Assembly (NCBI GenBank): GCA_964551985.1
Contig: CAZKFG010000050.1
Location: forward strand, 1 to 17,212
Source: CAZKFG01 sp964551985
Lineage (GTDB): Bacteria; Bacillota; Negativicutes; Acidaminococcales; JAISLQ01
DNA: 17,212 nucleotides
Direction: 5' to 3'
Positions 1-7,778 of the stretch are shown here, piece after piece. A model generated the notes under the pieces. The model did not search any database, had not been told where the DNA came from, and saw only the letters and a program-made list of their open reading frames with translations. Made by a program: the position numbers and the translations under genes. Each line of letters starts with the position of its first letter. Positions within the stretch are counted from its first letter, which is position 1.

Positions 1-889
1 GCATAATAGCGGCTCTCTCATTCTTAGGCAAAGCATACTTTTCACCCAACACCTCGACAGTCTGTATCGGTTGATCTGTAAACACGTTTTTAGCAGATTT
101 TAACTTGTCTATGCAAAGATTGAACTTAGCCTCATCCACAGCAGCTTTAACAACATCCTGCACCTTCATAAAAAACGCCTTATCATCTGCAAGCATAGTA
201 TCATCGCTAAACAACTCTGAAGCCTCATCTAGCGTATTTATCTGCTTACCCACATGGTAACGCTTTTGCGCATAATCCTTGACAATTAAACCGTTGCGAC
301 AAACCAAGCGGTAAATTAAAGGCTCAACCTTCAAACTACCCAAACCAACCTCGCTGTTTGACACCATAAACCCTGCTTGCACAACATCACCTGTACTAAT
401 CTCAGCCTTCAAAGCCTTATTCACAACCTTGATAAACATCCTAGTCTCGGTAACTTCCGCTGACAAAATATCTGCGCCCGGCATCTCAGCGATCACAGGA
501 AGTATGGCGTCTGCAAGCTCTAGGTTGTCCAATCGGCGGTACCTGTCGCTCAAAAACGCCCGCACCCTGCCATCTAAAATCCTAAGCATTCTACGTTCAG
601 GGTTTTTAAGCAACCAACCGTTGACGTTTTGATCGAGTAGAGTAGGGTAGTTTGCTTGCATCTTCTCATAATACTTAAACGGAATACCCAACCTATCTGC
701 AATCTGCCTGTGAGCCACATCCGACAAAACAAAACTCTCCTGTTCACGCCCAGAGCTGATGTTCAGCCTTGACCTACCATCTTCAGTCACTACCTGCAAA
801 CTGCGTGTGTCTGCGATTATGTCCTTTCTGACAGACCGCTGACGTTCAAGCTCTTTGTATAACTGACTGATACTTTTCCCTTGTTTCAT
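1..889 (-). CDS. DUF932-family phage/plasmid-like protein, C-terminus cut by window edge
   Basis: Reading the minus strand from the ATG at 889 gives an open frame of about 296 codons that reaches the window edge without a stop. It starts MKQGKSISQLYKELERQ and continues through VLSDVAHRQIADRLGIPFKYYEKM, WLLKNPERRMLRILDGRVRAFLSDRYRRLDN and a later stretch beginning YRLVCRNGLIVKD (each given in part). The order 'ligand/YYEKM - FLSDRYRRLDN - LVCRNGL' is what I recognise from DUF932, a family common on plasmids, phages and islands. Its function is not established. The start is fixed by an AGAGGTG ribosome site 4 nt upstream. About 30-40 residues are probably missing, judged from the usual family length of roughly 300-350 aa. 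It lies downstream of the 194-aa gene but is separated from it by a strong terminator, so it probably has its own transcript. Its presence fits a mobile island. Family assignment is from memory of the motif pattern, not from a search. Confidence 0.8.
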   Translation of the reverse strand, partial: MKQGKSISQLYKELERQRSVRKDIIADTRSLQVVTEDGRSRLNISSGREQESFVLSDVAHRQIADRLGIPFKYYEKMQANYPTLLDQNVNGWLLKNPERRMLRILDGRVRAFLSDRYRRLDNLELADAILPVIAEMPGADILSAEVTETRMFIKVVNKALKAEISTGDVVQAGFMVSNSEVGLGSLKVEPLIYRLVCRNGLIVKDYAQKRYHVGKQINTLDEASELFSDDTMLADDKAFFMKVQDVVKAAVDEAKFNLCIDKLKSAKNVFTDQPIQTVEVLGEKYALPKNERAAIM

Positions 890-914
890 ATTGCACCTCT
901 TTAAATAAAATTAG

Positions 915-939
915 CCCTGACTTACTTAATAAGCCAGGG
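915..939 (-). other. Imperfect stem-loop in the leader of the DUF932 gene
   Basis: CCCTG (915-919) pairs with CAGGG (935-939), and CTTA (921-924) pairs with TAAG (930-933), with one A/C mismatch between the two helices. On the minus strand it is followed by AATTTTATTT and lies about 25 nt before the DUF932 start. It could be a weak terminator backing up the stronger one at 987-1017, or a structured 5' leader. The sequence alone does not decide. Confidence 0.4.
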
Positions 940-986
940 TTTGTATATGAAGATAATATATATTTTAAAAAGACGGGTTTGCGGGG

Positions 987-1017
987 AAAGAAAAAGAGGG
1001 TACATATATGTACCCTC
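987..1017 (-). terminator. Rho-independent terminator after the 194-aa membrane protein gene
   Basis: Bases 996-1017 form a perfect 22-bp palindrome (GAGGGTACA, central TATA, TGTACCCTC), giving a 9-bp stem with a 4-nt loop. On the minus strand it runs straight into TTTTTCTTT (995-987). It begins about 36 nt after the stop of the 194-aa gene and therefore ends the two-gene minus-strand unit. On the plus strand the stem has no following T-run, so it should act in one direction only. Confidence 0.8.
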
Positions 1018-1052
1018 GAAAGCATTTTCAATATCAATATTAAACAAAAAAA

Positions 1053-1637
1053 CTACTTTTTATGCAAATAAGTTGGCAAAGGAAGGTCGGTTTTAAAAAT
1101 GTCATATTCAGGAATGTTATGTTCTTTTTTATATTCTTCCCACTGTGCTTTTATTTCTTGGCACATTGGTTCCATTTGTTTTGAGGGTATTGCCATAAAA
1201 GAAAAATCTTCTGCTTTGACAAATTCAAAAAATAAATTATATGAATTTCGTGAGAATATATATCCACCAGAAATTGATGAAAAAACAAATTCTTTTAAAT
1301 CATCAAACGGCACTTGTTTATGTTTTTTCAACAAACCAAATGATAGATTTGCAACATAGAAGAAAAAAAGTTTATCTTCAAACAAATACACAGCATATAT
1401 ATCTTTTGCTTTTAGCAAATAATAGTTTTTTAAGTAGAGCAGAAAGATTATTACTATAACAATAGATAAAGTTACACTATCGGTAAGCATGGAATCATGA
1501 AACTTTTTCAAATAGCCAAAAATCAAAAATATCGCTAAACCTGTTTGCATCAAAAAATACTCTAAACGATATTGCGAAAGTTGTCCATTAACTGGTGTAT
1601 ACATTTTTTTAGCTTTGCTGTAGTCAATTTTATCCAT
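1053..1637 (-). CDS. Small membrane protein, two TM helices plus cytoplasmic domain (unrecognised; candidate partner of the 672-aa protein)
   Basis: 194 aa. I do not recognise the family. Residues about 27-43 (FLMQTGLAIFLIFGYL) and 54-70 (SVTLSIVIVIIFLLYL) are hydrophobic enough to be two transmembrane helices separated by a short KKFHDSM-type loop. There is no cleavable signal peptide. Residues about 72-194 form a soluble, beta-rich region resembling the layout of PH-like/YcxB-like domains (VYLFEDKLFFFYV, then VPFDDLKEFVF, then FMAIPSKQM) and a charged C-terminal helix. The fold suggestion is inference. The start lies 2 nt after the stop of the 672-aa gene, and its ribosome site (GGAAAG) sits inside the end of that gene, so the two are translationally coupled. 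A strong terminator follows. The coupling and membrane location suggest that it works with, or protects against, the upstream protein. Immunity protein is one hypothesis. Confidence 0.75.
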   Translation of the reverse strand: MDKIDYSKAKKMYTPVNGQLSQYRLEYFLMQTGLAIFLIFGYLKKFHDSMLTDSVTLSIVIVIIFLLYLKNYYLLKAKDIYAVYLFEDKLFFFYVANLSFGLLKKHKQVPFDDLKEFVFSSISGGYIFSRNSYNLFFEFVKAEDFSFMAIPSKQMEPMCQEIKAQWEEYKKEHNIPEYDIFKTDLPLPTYLHKK

Positions 1638-1639
1638 CT

Positions 1640-3658
1640 TTACTTTCCTTCTTTTATAAAATTTTCACCTTGTTCTAAAATTTTACTCCAAAATGTATTA
1701 TCAAAGTGTTCAAAAAATATATTAGCAATACCTATATCGAAATCTGTTACACCTAACTGTTTGGCTAAGTTTTTGTTTATAGGCTTAGCCCAAAAATTTT
1801 TATTTGCTTTGCTTACTGGGATTTTGCCAGCAATAGCTGTTGCAATAACTTCTTTACCCAAATGAATAACTTTCATATTCCATGGAGAATCATCAAATAC
1901 AAATGTGTAAAAGGTTTCTAATCCAGCAGATGTATAAGTATAAACTTTAAATGCCGTTTTTGTTGCTGGAATACCTTTAATAGGATCGTTGATAACTGCA
2001 CCAACAGAAAATAGCATTGTTGCTGTATAACCTGCATCTTGCAAATAATCTTTTACTGGTTTAGCTATTTTTTGTGCTTGTATACTATAGTCTTTTTGCA
2101 TTTTAGATAATTCTTGAAAATGTATAAATTTATATAATTCTGAAATTTGTTTCTTTTGTTTAGGTGTACAATTATTCAAATAAATACCTTGTTGCTCAAA
2201 TTTTTCTTTATTTAATTCTAGCCAAGATTGCACACTGCCAGAATCAAAAGAAATGTTATTAAGATAACTTATGACTTCATTATAACTATAATTTCCAGTC
2301 CCTGGAATACTCATATTTGTTGCTGTTTGATTCTGGTAATTAGCTTGATTTTGACTATTATTTGCATCAAAAGATTTTCGCCAATCTGTGGAGCTGTATT
2401 TTACGCCATTTATAACTGTGCTATAACCATTATTGTTAGCTGCAGTTATAGTAGGACCTTTAGGTCCAGTTGGTGCAGTAGGGTTACTAGGACCACGCTG
2501 AGTGGCAAAGCCAAAAGCTTGATTGTTTTGTTGTCCAGCTTGTCTTTGTTGGTTCTCTGCTGCCCATCTTGCCTGTTCTTCTTGCCTTTGTGCTTCTAGG
2601 CGTATTTGCCTATCTATTTCGGCTTGTGCTTGTTGTTCGGCTAGCTGTTTTTGTCTTTGTTCTTCGGCTTGCTGTGCTGCCAGCCGTTCTTGCATTTCTT
2701 TTTCAGCTTGTTCTTGAGCTAAACGTCTTTGCTCTGCTTGGCGTTCTAAATCTGCTTGTGCATCTTTTATATGTTTTTCTGTTACTAGCGTGTGTGTAAT
2801 GTCATTACCATATTTATCTCTTTTTCTACCGTCAGCATCATAATATGAGCCATCATCGTCGCCACCCGTTTCATTCCACCTAGTCGCCATCTCGGCAATC
2901 TCGCCACCGAGGTTAGAGCCTAGTCCTAGCACTTTGCCTAGATGTTCGCCTAGTTGTCTTGAGAAATTTATTACATCACTATCACTAAAACCTATAGCTT
3001 TTTTATTCTCATAAATTTTGGCGACTATAGCTTTGTTTAGTTCGCCTAGTTCTTCGCCTTGAATATAATATTTACCACACATTTTGGCGATAGTTCCACC
3101 AATTACTCCGTGCATTGCTATTGCCCTTGGGTCGCTAGTAGACATGTTATTTCTAGCAATTATATCCCCAACGTATTTGTAAGCTTTTCTGCCAAACTTT
3201 CTAGCTTTCGCAATATTCCCTTCTTGGCAAGTACCGTCATATACCTCTTGTGGTAAATATTTTTCAGTAAAGTTTCTCGCACCACGCCAGTAACCACGTT
3301 CTTTTAGGGCTTGCTCAAAATTATTCAAGCTCATATACTTATAACTTCGTTCAAAGTCTTTGGGTGTAGAGAGATTTGTATTGTGAGAAAGTCCATCTTG
3401 CTCACGATTTATATAATTCTCCATGTGCTTGTAAATTTCCTTCATTTCAGGGCTTGGGTCATAAGCTTGCATTATTTGTTTTTTGTCAGCGTGTCCGTAG
3501 CCGTATTTGAACCAATAGTTTAAGTCTTCGCCAGCGATACCAGGTTTTTCACTTATTTCTTTAATTATATACCAAAATGGTATGTATGGGTACCTGTCAT
3601 ATATTTCCATTCCTTTTAATATTTCGTTTTTAGATAGTTTTCTAGCATTATTTAACAT
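1640..3658 (-). CDS. Large multi-domain coiled-coil protein of unknown function (possible polymorphic toxin or conflict protein)
   Basis: 672 aa, unrecognised. There is no signal peptide. Residues 1-285 form a Tyr- and Lys-rich, mostly alpha-helical N-terminal region with a Gly-rich patch (LGKVLGLGSNLGGE, about 239-253) and an acidic DDDGSYYDADGRKRDKYG stretch (about 267-284). Residues about 290-375 form a long Gln/Glu/Ala/Arg-rich coiled coil with repeated QAEEQRQ- and QRQEEQ-like units. Residues about 376-450 are a low-complexity Asn/Gln/Pro/Gly linker. Residues about 451-672 form a distinct C-terminal domain with moderately hydrophobic segments (TATMLFSVGAVI, IATAIAGKI) and a hydrophobic end. 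A long N-terminal and stalk region, a flexible linker, a separate C-terminal domain and a coupled small downstream gene together make the layout of toxin/immunity modules, but no known toxin catalytic motif is visible. The start is supported by GAAGGAGTG upstream, with a rather long spacing of about 11 nt. It could equally be a structural or defence protein. Confidence 0.7.
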   Translation of the reverse strand: MLNNARKLSKNEILKGMEIYDRYPYIPFWYIIKEISEKPGIAGEDLNYWFKYGYGHADKKQIMQAYDPSPEMKEIYKHMENYINREQDGLSHNTNLSTPKDFERSYKYMSLNNFEQALKERGYWRGARNFTEKYLPQEVYDGTCQEGNIAKARKFGRKAYKYVGDIIARNNMSTSDPRAIAMHGVIGGTIAKMCGKYYIQGEELGELNKAIVAKIYENKKAIGFSDSDVINFSRQLGEHLGKVLGLGSNLGGEIAEMATRWNETGGDDDGSYYDADGRKRDKYGNDITHTLVTEKHIKDAQADLERQAEQRRLAQEQAEKEMQERLAAQQAEEQRQKQLAEQQAQAEIDRQIRLEAQRQEEQARWAAENQQRQAGQQNNQAFGFATQRGPSNPTAPTGPKGPTITAANNNGYSTVINGVKYSSTDWRKSFDANNSQNQANYQNQTATNMSIPGTGNYSYNEVISYLNNISFDSGSVQSWLELNKEKFEQQGIYLNNCTPKQKKQISELYKFIHFQELSKMQKDYSIQAQKIAKPVKDYLQDAGYTATMLFSVGAVINDPIKGIPATKTAFKVYTYTSAGLETFYTFVFDDSPWNMKVIHLGKEVIATAIAGKIPVSKANKNFWAKPINKNLAKQLGVTDFDIGIANIFFEHFDNTFWSKILEQGENFIKEGK

Positions 3659-3893
3659 ATTTTAATACACTCCTTCAAAATTATTTTTTAAAAAAATATC
3701 ATTTATTCCTTAACCCTTAATATTTACTTAAAAAACCCTCAAAACACACCACTCCAATCAATTACACACTCTTTTAAGACGAAATGAATAACAACAGGGC
3801 AAAAAAATTTCCGAAACCACTATTTTTATACACAATGCACAAAATACTTGCAAAAAAAACCGCAACCAGCCTAGCTAATCACGAATATGCAAT

Positions 3894-3921
3894 TTGAAAT
3901 TATCTTTATCAATATTATAAT
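3894..3921 (+). promoter_or_regulatory. Candidate distal promoter for the type I RM operon
   Basis: TTGAAA (3894-3899), a 16-nt spacer and a perfect TATAAT (3916-3921). It lies about 230 nt upstream of hsdM, so use of it would give a long leader. It matches sigma-A-type consensus well, but AT-rich DNA yields such matches by chance. Confidence 0.4.
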
Positions 3922-3990
3922 ACAGTATGTGTAAATGGTCAAGTGGAATTTTGAAAATAGCTTACTTTTTTAACCATTTTACTCTTCCTA

Positions 3991-4032
3991 TTGCTTAAAT
4001 ATTTGTAAAATAATATAATTAATATGTATAAT
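3991..4032 (+). promoter_or_regulatory. Candidate proximal promoters for the type I RM operon (two overlapping)
   Basis: The first is TTGCTT (3991-3996), a 17-nt spacer and TATAAT (4014-4019). The second, overlapping, is TTGTAA (4003-4008), an 18-nt spacer and TATAAT (4027-4032). Both would start transcription about 105-125 nt before the hsdM ATG and include the 4073-4107 hairpin in the leader. The 17-nt pair is the best-formed candidate. Confidence 0.5.
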
Positions 4033-4072
4033 TGTGTACAAATGTATGTTAAATAAATCTTAGCAAAGATAA

Positions 4073-4107
4073 CCAAACAAAAGCAAAAGTTAAAATTATT
4101 TGTTTGG
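4073..4107 (+). other. Leader hairpin upstream of hsdM
   Basis: CCAAACAAA (4073-4081) and TTTGTTTGG (4099-4107) form a perfect 9-bp inverted repeat around a 17-nt A-rich loop. There is no T-run behind it, so it is not a plain terminator. It ends 5 nt before the ATG (4113) of a nine-codon reading frame (MEDNNKTGE, stop 4140-4142) that overlaps the hsdM ribosome site. It could be a protein-binding site or a translational control element. Both ideas are inference. Confidence 0.35.
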
Positions 4108-4148
4108 ATTTCATGGAAGATAATAATAAAACGGGAGAGTAAACAAAA

Positions 4149-5873
4149 ATGAGCCTAACTGTAAATATAAAAGAAAAGGCAGACCTTATTTGGGCAATAG
4201 CCGACAAACTAACAGGAGTATATAAGCCACACGAATACGGTGAAGTTATATTGCCACTTACGGTAATTCGTCGGTTTGATATGATTTTATCAGATACCAA
4301 AGAAACAGTTGTGAAAAAATTCAAGCAAGTAAAAGATATTCCAATGCGTGACGCACTACTGCGTAAAGCTTCGGGCTTTTCTTTTTATAATACAAGCAAA
4401 TACGACTTTGAAAAACTTCTTGCCGAACCCGACAGCATATATGAGAACTTTCGCGACTATCTCAATGGTTTTTCACCAAACGTTAGTGATATTATAGAAA
4501 AATTCAAATTCGATAAACATATTACCCATATGGCAAACAAAGACATTTTGTATATCGTTATAAAAGAATTTACACAACCTAAAGCCAATCTACACCCAGA
4601 TGTTATATCAAACCTAGAAATGGGCTACATTTTTGAAGAAATTATCCGTAGATTTTCAGAATCACACAACGAAGATGCAGGGCAACATTATACTCCAAGA
4701 GAAGTTATTGAACTTATGGTCAATATCTTGTTTTGTGATGACAACGCTATTTTATCAGGACAAAACATAGCAAAAACAATATACGACCCCGCTTGCGGTA
4801 CAGGCGGCATGCTATCGGTTGCCGAAACATACTTACACAGCCTCAATGCAGCAGCACAGCTTATGTCCTTTGGACAAGAAATCAACGACCAAACATTTGC
4901 TATTTGCAAAGCAGATATGCTTATCAAAGGCAACAATGCAGAATTTATTAAAAACGGAAATACACTTTCAGATGACCAATTTAAAACACAAACATTTGAC
5001 TATATAATTTCCAACCCTCCATTTGGTCGTGAATGGAAAAATGAAAAACCAACCATTGAAAAAGAAGCCAAACTAGGCTATGCAGGACGATTTGGTGCAG
5101 GACTTCCCGCCGCCTCTGATGGACAAATGCTATTTTTACAAACCGCAATCTCGAAAATGAAAGATAAAAATGACGGCGGTAGCAGAATTGCCATAATACA
5201 CAACGGTTCACCTCTTTTCACAGGTGATGCCGGGAGCGGACCATCTGAAATACGCAAATACATATTAGAAAATGACCTACTCGAAGCGATTATTGCACTA
5301 CCTAACGATATTTTTTACAACACAGGAATTGCCACATACATTTGGGTGCTATCCAACAAAAAATCTACCAAAAGGCAAGGCAAAGTTCAACTTATAAATG
5401 CAAGTGGGCTATTTGAAAAACGCAGAAAATCTTTAGGCAGCAAACGAAACGACATCCCACAAACCGCTATTGACGAAATAACACGCCTTTATGGTGATTT
5501 TGCTCAAAATGAAATAAGCAAAATATTCAATAACGAGGATTTTGGCTACTACAAAATTGTAGTGGAGCGTCCTCTACTTGACGATGCGGGAAAACCAATA
5601 CTAAAAAAAGGCGCAAAACAGCCAGACCCATCTTTACGTGACACTGAAAATGTACCGCTAACAGAAAACATTGCCGAATACTTCAAACGTGAAGTACTCC
5701 CTTTTGCTCCTGATGCTTGGATAGACGAGAGCAAAACCAAAATAGGCTATGAAATACCATTTACAAGATATTTTTATAAATACACTCCCCCAAGACCGTC
5801 AAAAGAGATTATGGCTGAGATACTAGAAATTGAAAAAGAGCTTGACGGTGCTTTAAAGGAGATATTTGAATGA
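4149..5873 (+). CDS. hsdM: Type I restriction-modification system, methyltransferase subunit M
   Basis: 574 aa, a normal length for HsdM. It transfers a methyl group from S-adenosylmethionine to adenine N6 within the target chosen by HsdS, and is required in both the methylase (M2S) and the restriction (R2M2S) complexes. Residues about 1-145 form the helical HsdM N-terminal domain (KADLIWAIADKLTGVYKP, YGEVILPLTVIRRFD). YTPREV (181-186) opens the N6-adenine methylase domain. DPACGTGGML (213-222) is SAM-binding motif I and NPPFG (289-293) is the catalytic [DN]PP[FY] motif. Both are intact, so activity is expected. The start is set by GGGAGAG at 4133-4139 with 9 nt spacing. It is the first gene of an operon, and its stop overlaps the hsdS start by 4 nt (ATGA). 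Confidence 0.97.
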   Translation: MSLTVNIKEKADLIWAIADKLTGVYKPHEYGEVILPLTVIRRFDMILSDTKETVVKKFKQVKDIPMRDALLRKASGFSFYNTSKYDFEKLLAEPDSIYENFRDYLNGFSPNVSDIIEKFKFDKHITHMANKDILYIVIKEFTQPKANLHPDVISNLEMGYIFEEIIRRFSESHNEDAGQHYTPREVIELMVNILFCDDNAILSGQNIAKTIYDPACGTGGMLSVAETYLHSLNAAAQLMSFGQEINDQTFAICKADMLIKGNNAEFIKNGNTLSDDQFKTQTFDYIISNPPFGREWKNEKPTIEKEAKLGYAGRFGAGLPAASDGQMLFLQTAISKMKDKNDGGSRIAIIHNGSPLFTGDAGSGPSEIRKYILENDLLEAIIALPNDIFYNTGIATYIWVLSNKKSTKRQGKVQLINASGLFEKRRKSLGSKRNDIPQTAIDEITRLYGDFAQNEISKIFNNEDFGYYKIVVERPLLDDAGKPILKKGAKQPDPSLRDTENVPLTENIAEYFKREVLPFAPDAWIDESKTKIGYEIPFTRYFYKYTPPRPSKEIMAEILEIEKELDGALKEIFE

Positions 5874-7156
5874 GGGCGATGAAAGATAGCGGTATTGCGT
5901 GGATAGGAGAAGTGCCGCAAGGATGGACTACTTGCAAAACTAAAAATTTATTTACGATTAAAAAAAACATAGCAAAAAAGCTTGGATATGAAATACTTTC
6001 TGTCACTCAATCCGGATTAAAGACCAAAGATATTTCTAGCAATGAAGGACAAATTGCACAAGATTATAGCAAATATCAAATTGTTGAACCCGGCGATTTT
6101 GTTATGAATCACATGGACTTACTTACTGGTTGGGTAGATAACTCCACTGTACAGGGCGTTACAAGTCCAGATTATCGTGTGTTTCGTCTTCTGGAAGACA
6201 CTGCTAATAACAAACGATATTTTACACGAATTTTCCAAACTTGTTATCAGCAAAAAATATATTATTCCATTGGTCAAGGTGTATCAAATTTGGGGCGATG
6301 GCGCTTACAAACTGATAAGTTCCAAAATTTCGAACTCCCACTTCCATCCTTGCAAGAACAAACCGCCATTGCAAACTACCTTGACGATAAATGCGCTAAG
6401 ATAGACACAACCATTGAGCGTGAAAAGCAACATATAGAAAAGTTAAAAGAGTATAGGCAGTCGGTCATCACAGAAGCAGTGACCAAAGGGCTTGATCCCA
6501 CAGTGCCAATGAAAGACAGCGGGATTGAGTGGATTGGGGAAGTGCCGAAGGCGTGGGAGATAAGACAATTAAAGTATATAGCTAATATATACACGGGCAA
6601 TAGCATTAGCGATAGTGATAAAGATAAATTTACTATGTCTGACAATGCAATTCCTTATATTTCAACTAAAGATATTGAATTTTATACAAATATAATTAAT
6701 TATGAAAATGGACTGTACATACCACAAGAAAATACTGGGTTTAAAATTTCTCCTGAAAAGTCTATTTTATTATGTATAGAAGGCGGTAGTGCTGGAAAAA
6801 AAATAGCTTACACAGATAGAAAGGTTTGTTTTGTAAATAAATTATGTTGTTTTTCTTGTGGAAAAAGATACTCAATTAAATTTCTTTACTATATTTGTCA
6901 ATCAGATGTTTTTTTAACTGATTTTTTCTTGAATATAACAGGGCTGATAGGAGGCGTGTCGGTTAGCCAAATAAAAAGAATTTTTATAAATTCTCCCCCA
7001 CTCTCCGAGCAAACCACAATCGCCGACTACCTCGACCGCAAAACCGCACAAATTGATAGTGCTATTGATAAAAAAGAAACATTAATTGAAAAATTGTCCG
7101 AATACAAAAAAAGCCTTATTTATGAGGCTGTTACAGGAAAGGTGTGTGTATCGTGA
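5870..7156 (+). CDS. hsdS: Type I restriction-modification system, specificity subunit S
   Basis: 428 aa. It recognises the bipartite DNA target and bridges the M subunits. It consists of two similar halves. Residues 4-19 (MKDSGIAWIGEVPQGW) begin target-recognition domain 1. Residues about 155-205 (LPSLQEQTAIANYL, then a coiled coil) are the central conserved helix. Residues 214-229 (MKDSGIEWIGEVPKAW) begin target-recognition domain 2. Residues about 375-428 (PPLSEQTTIADYLDRK, then a coiled coil) are the distal conserved helix that sets the spacer between half-sites. The ATG at 5870 is chosen because AAGGAG (5856-5861) is 8 nt away and it overlaps the hsdM stop. An in-frame ATG at 5879 is less well placed. 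The target cannot be deduced from sequence. Both domains look full length, so it should be functional. Confidence 0.96.
   Translation: MRAMKDSGIAWIGEVPQGWTTCKTKNLFTIKKNIAKKLGYEILSVTQSGLKTKDISSNEGQIAQDYSKYQIVEPGDFVMNHMDLLTGWVDNSTVQGVTSPDYRVFRLLEDTANNKRYFTRIFQTCYQQKIYYSIGQGVSNLGRWRLQTDKFQNFELPLPSLQEQTAIANYLDDKCAKIDTTIEREKQHIEKLKEYRQSVITEAVTKGLDPTVPMKDSGIEWIGEVPKAWEIRQLKYIANIYTGNSISDSDKDKFTMSDNAIPYISTKDIEFYTNIINYENGLYIPQENTGFKISPEKSILLCIEGGSAGKKIAYTDRKVCFVNKLCCFSCGKRYSIKFLYYICQSDVFLTDFFLNITGLIGGVSVSQIKRIFINSPPLSEQTTIADYLDRKTAQIDSAIDKKETLIEKLSEYKKSLIYEAVTGKVCVS
5879..5926 (+). repeat. HsdS internal repeat, copy 1
   Basis: Encodes the 16-residue segment MKDSGIAWIGEVPQGW at the start of target-recognition domain 1. 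Copy 2 is at 6509-6556. The two differ by a few bases, many synonymous. Such repeats are where recombination commonly exchanges recognition domains between hsdS genes. Confidence 0.8.
6509..6556 (+). repeat. HsdS internal repeat, copy 2
   Basis: Encodes MKDSGIEWIGEVPKAW at the start of target-recognition domain 2. It matches copy 1 (5879-5926) in 13 of 16 residues, in the same orientation and 630 bp downstream. Confidence 0.8.
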
Positions 7157-7770
7157 ATATTTTGAGTAAATCCTGCGAAGAAACATTAAAAATTATTCTT
7201 GATCAAAAAATAGAAAATTATAAACTAACTTTGGATGGACATGATTTACCTGTATATATTCAAAGCAAAATAAAAGTAGTTTTAGAAGAACTGAAGCAGT
7301 TTGACTACATTGCCCAATGTGTTCCATGGATGGGCAAAAAATATACTATAACAATTACCCCATATGCTATAACTTATTTTGAGGATAAAGATAAATATTT
7401 GAAAAAACAACAAGAAATAGAAAAAATTGAGAAGGAAAAAACTGCAATGAAAATAAAAATTGACAATTTGAATAATCAAGGTGGTGTTTTAGCATTTGGC
7501 AATATGATAAATCCAAATATAAATATTGATAATTCGATAGAATCAATTAAAAAATGCATTGAAGAAAAGGGTGGAGAGGACAAGCAAAAATTATTAGCTA
7601 TATTAGAGCAAGCAAAAGAAATAGTTGATAATATAGAATCATCAAAGCAGATACCCCAAAAACCTAGTTTTTTTGAACAAGCAAGTGTTCATTTTGTAAA
7701 ACATCAGTGGTTTTATAGTGCAATTATTGATTTGCTTGGTAAAGCAGTATTAAATAAAACTCAAGGATAG
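7153..7770 (+). CDS. Unrecognised winged-helix/coiled-coil-like protein between hsdS and hsdR
   Basis: About 205 aa. The frame is open from a GTG at 7144, but I prefer the GTG at 7153: it overlaps the hsdS stop as GTGA and has GGAAAGG (7137-7143) at a normal 9 nt spacing. I do not recognise the family. The first ~80 residues look like a winged helix-turn-helix, with helices around CEETLKIILDQKI and YIQSKIKVVLEELKQFDYI followed by a hairpin (KKYTITITPYAITYFED). Residues about 82-110 are a Lys/Glu-rich coiled coil (KKQQEIEKIEKEK). A GGVLAFGNMINPNINIDNSI linker leads to an acidic helical segment. The C-terminus ends in a compact hydrophobic module (HFVKHQWFYSAIIDLLGKAVL). It is the third gene of the RM operon, 8 nt before hsdR, so it is co-transcribed. 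It may be a regulator or accessory of the restriction complex, or an independent defence cargo gene. No enzymatic motif is visible. Confidence 0.75.
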   Translation: MNILSKSCEETLKIILDQKIENYKLTLDGHDLPVYIQSKIKVVLEELKQFDYIAQCVPWMGKKYTITITPYAITYFEDKDKYLKKQQEIEKIEKEKTAMKIKIDNLNNQGGVLAFGNMINPNINIDNSIESIKKCIEEKGGEDKQKLLAILEQAKEIVDNIESSKQIPQKPSFFEQASVHFVKHQWFYSAIIDLLGKAVLNKTQG

Positions 7771-7778
7771 GTGCAATT

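Larger units (their letters stand above)
3659..4148. other. Divergent intergenic region between the 672-aa gene and hsdM
   Basis: About 490 bp with no supported gene. It is very AT-rich with A- and T-runs (for example 3683-3696). The plus-strand half holds three promoter candidates (3894-3921, 3991-4019 and 4003-4032) and a leader hairpin at 4073-4107. The minus-strand half (3659-3850) must hold the promoter of the 672-aa gene, but I see no convincing -35/-10 pair there. The ribosome site of that gene lies at about 3669-3677. Confidence 0.6.

Noticed and set aside
846..1037. 63-aa minus-strand frame across the gap before the DUF932 gene
   Set aside because: It overlaps the DUF932 start in another frame and runs through the terminator at 987-1017; no plausible ribosome site or protein character.
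2228..2799. Several overlapping plus-strand frames with Cys/Leu/Ala/Val-rich products
   Set aside because: They are antisense shadows of the Gln/Glu/Ala-rich coiled coil of the minus-strand 672-aa gene, with no ribosome sites.
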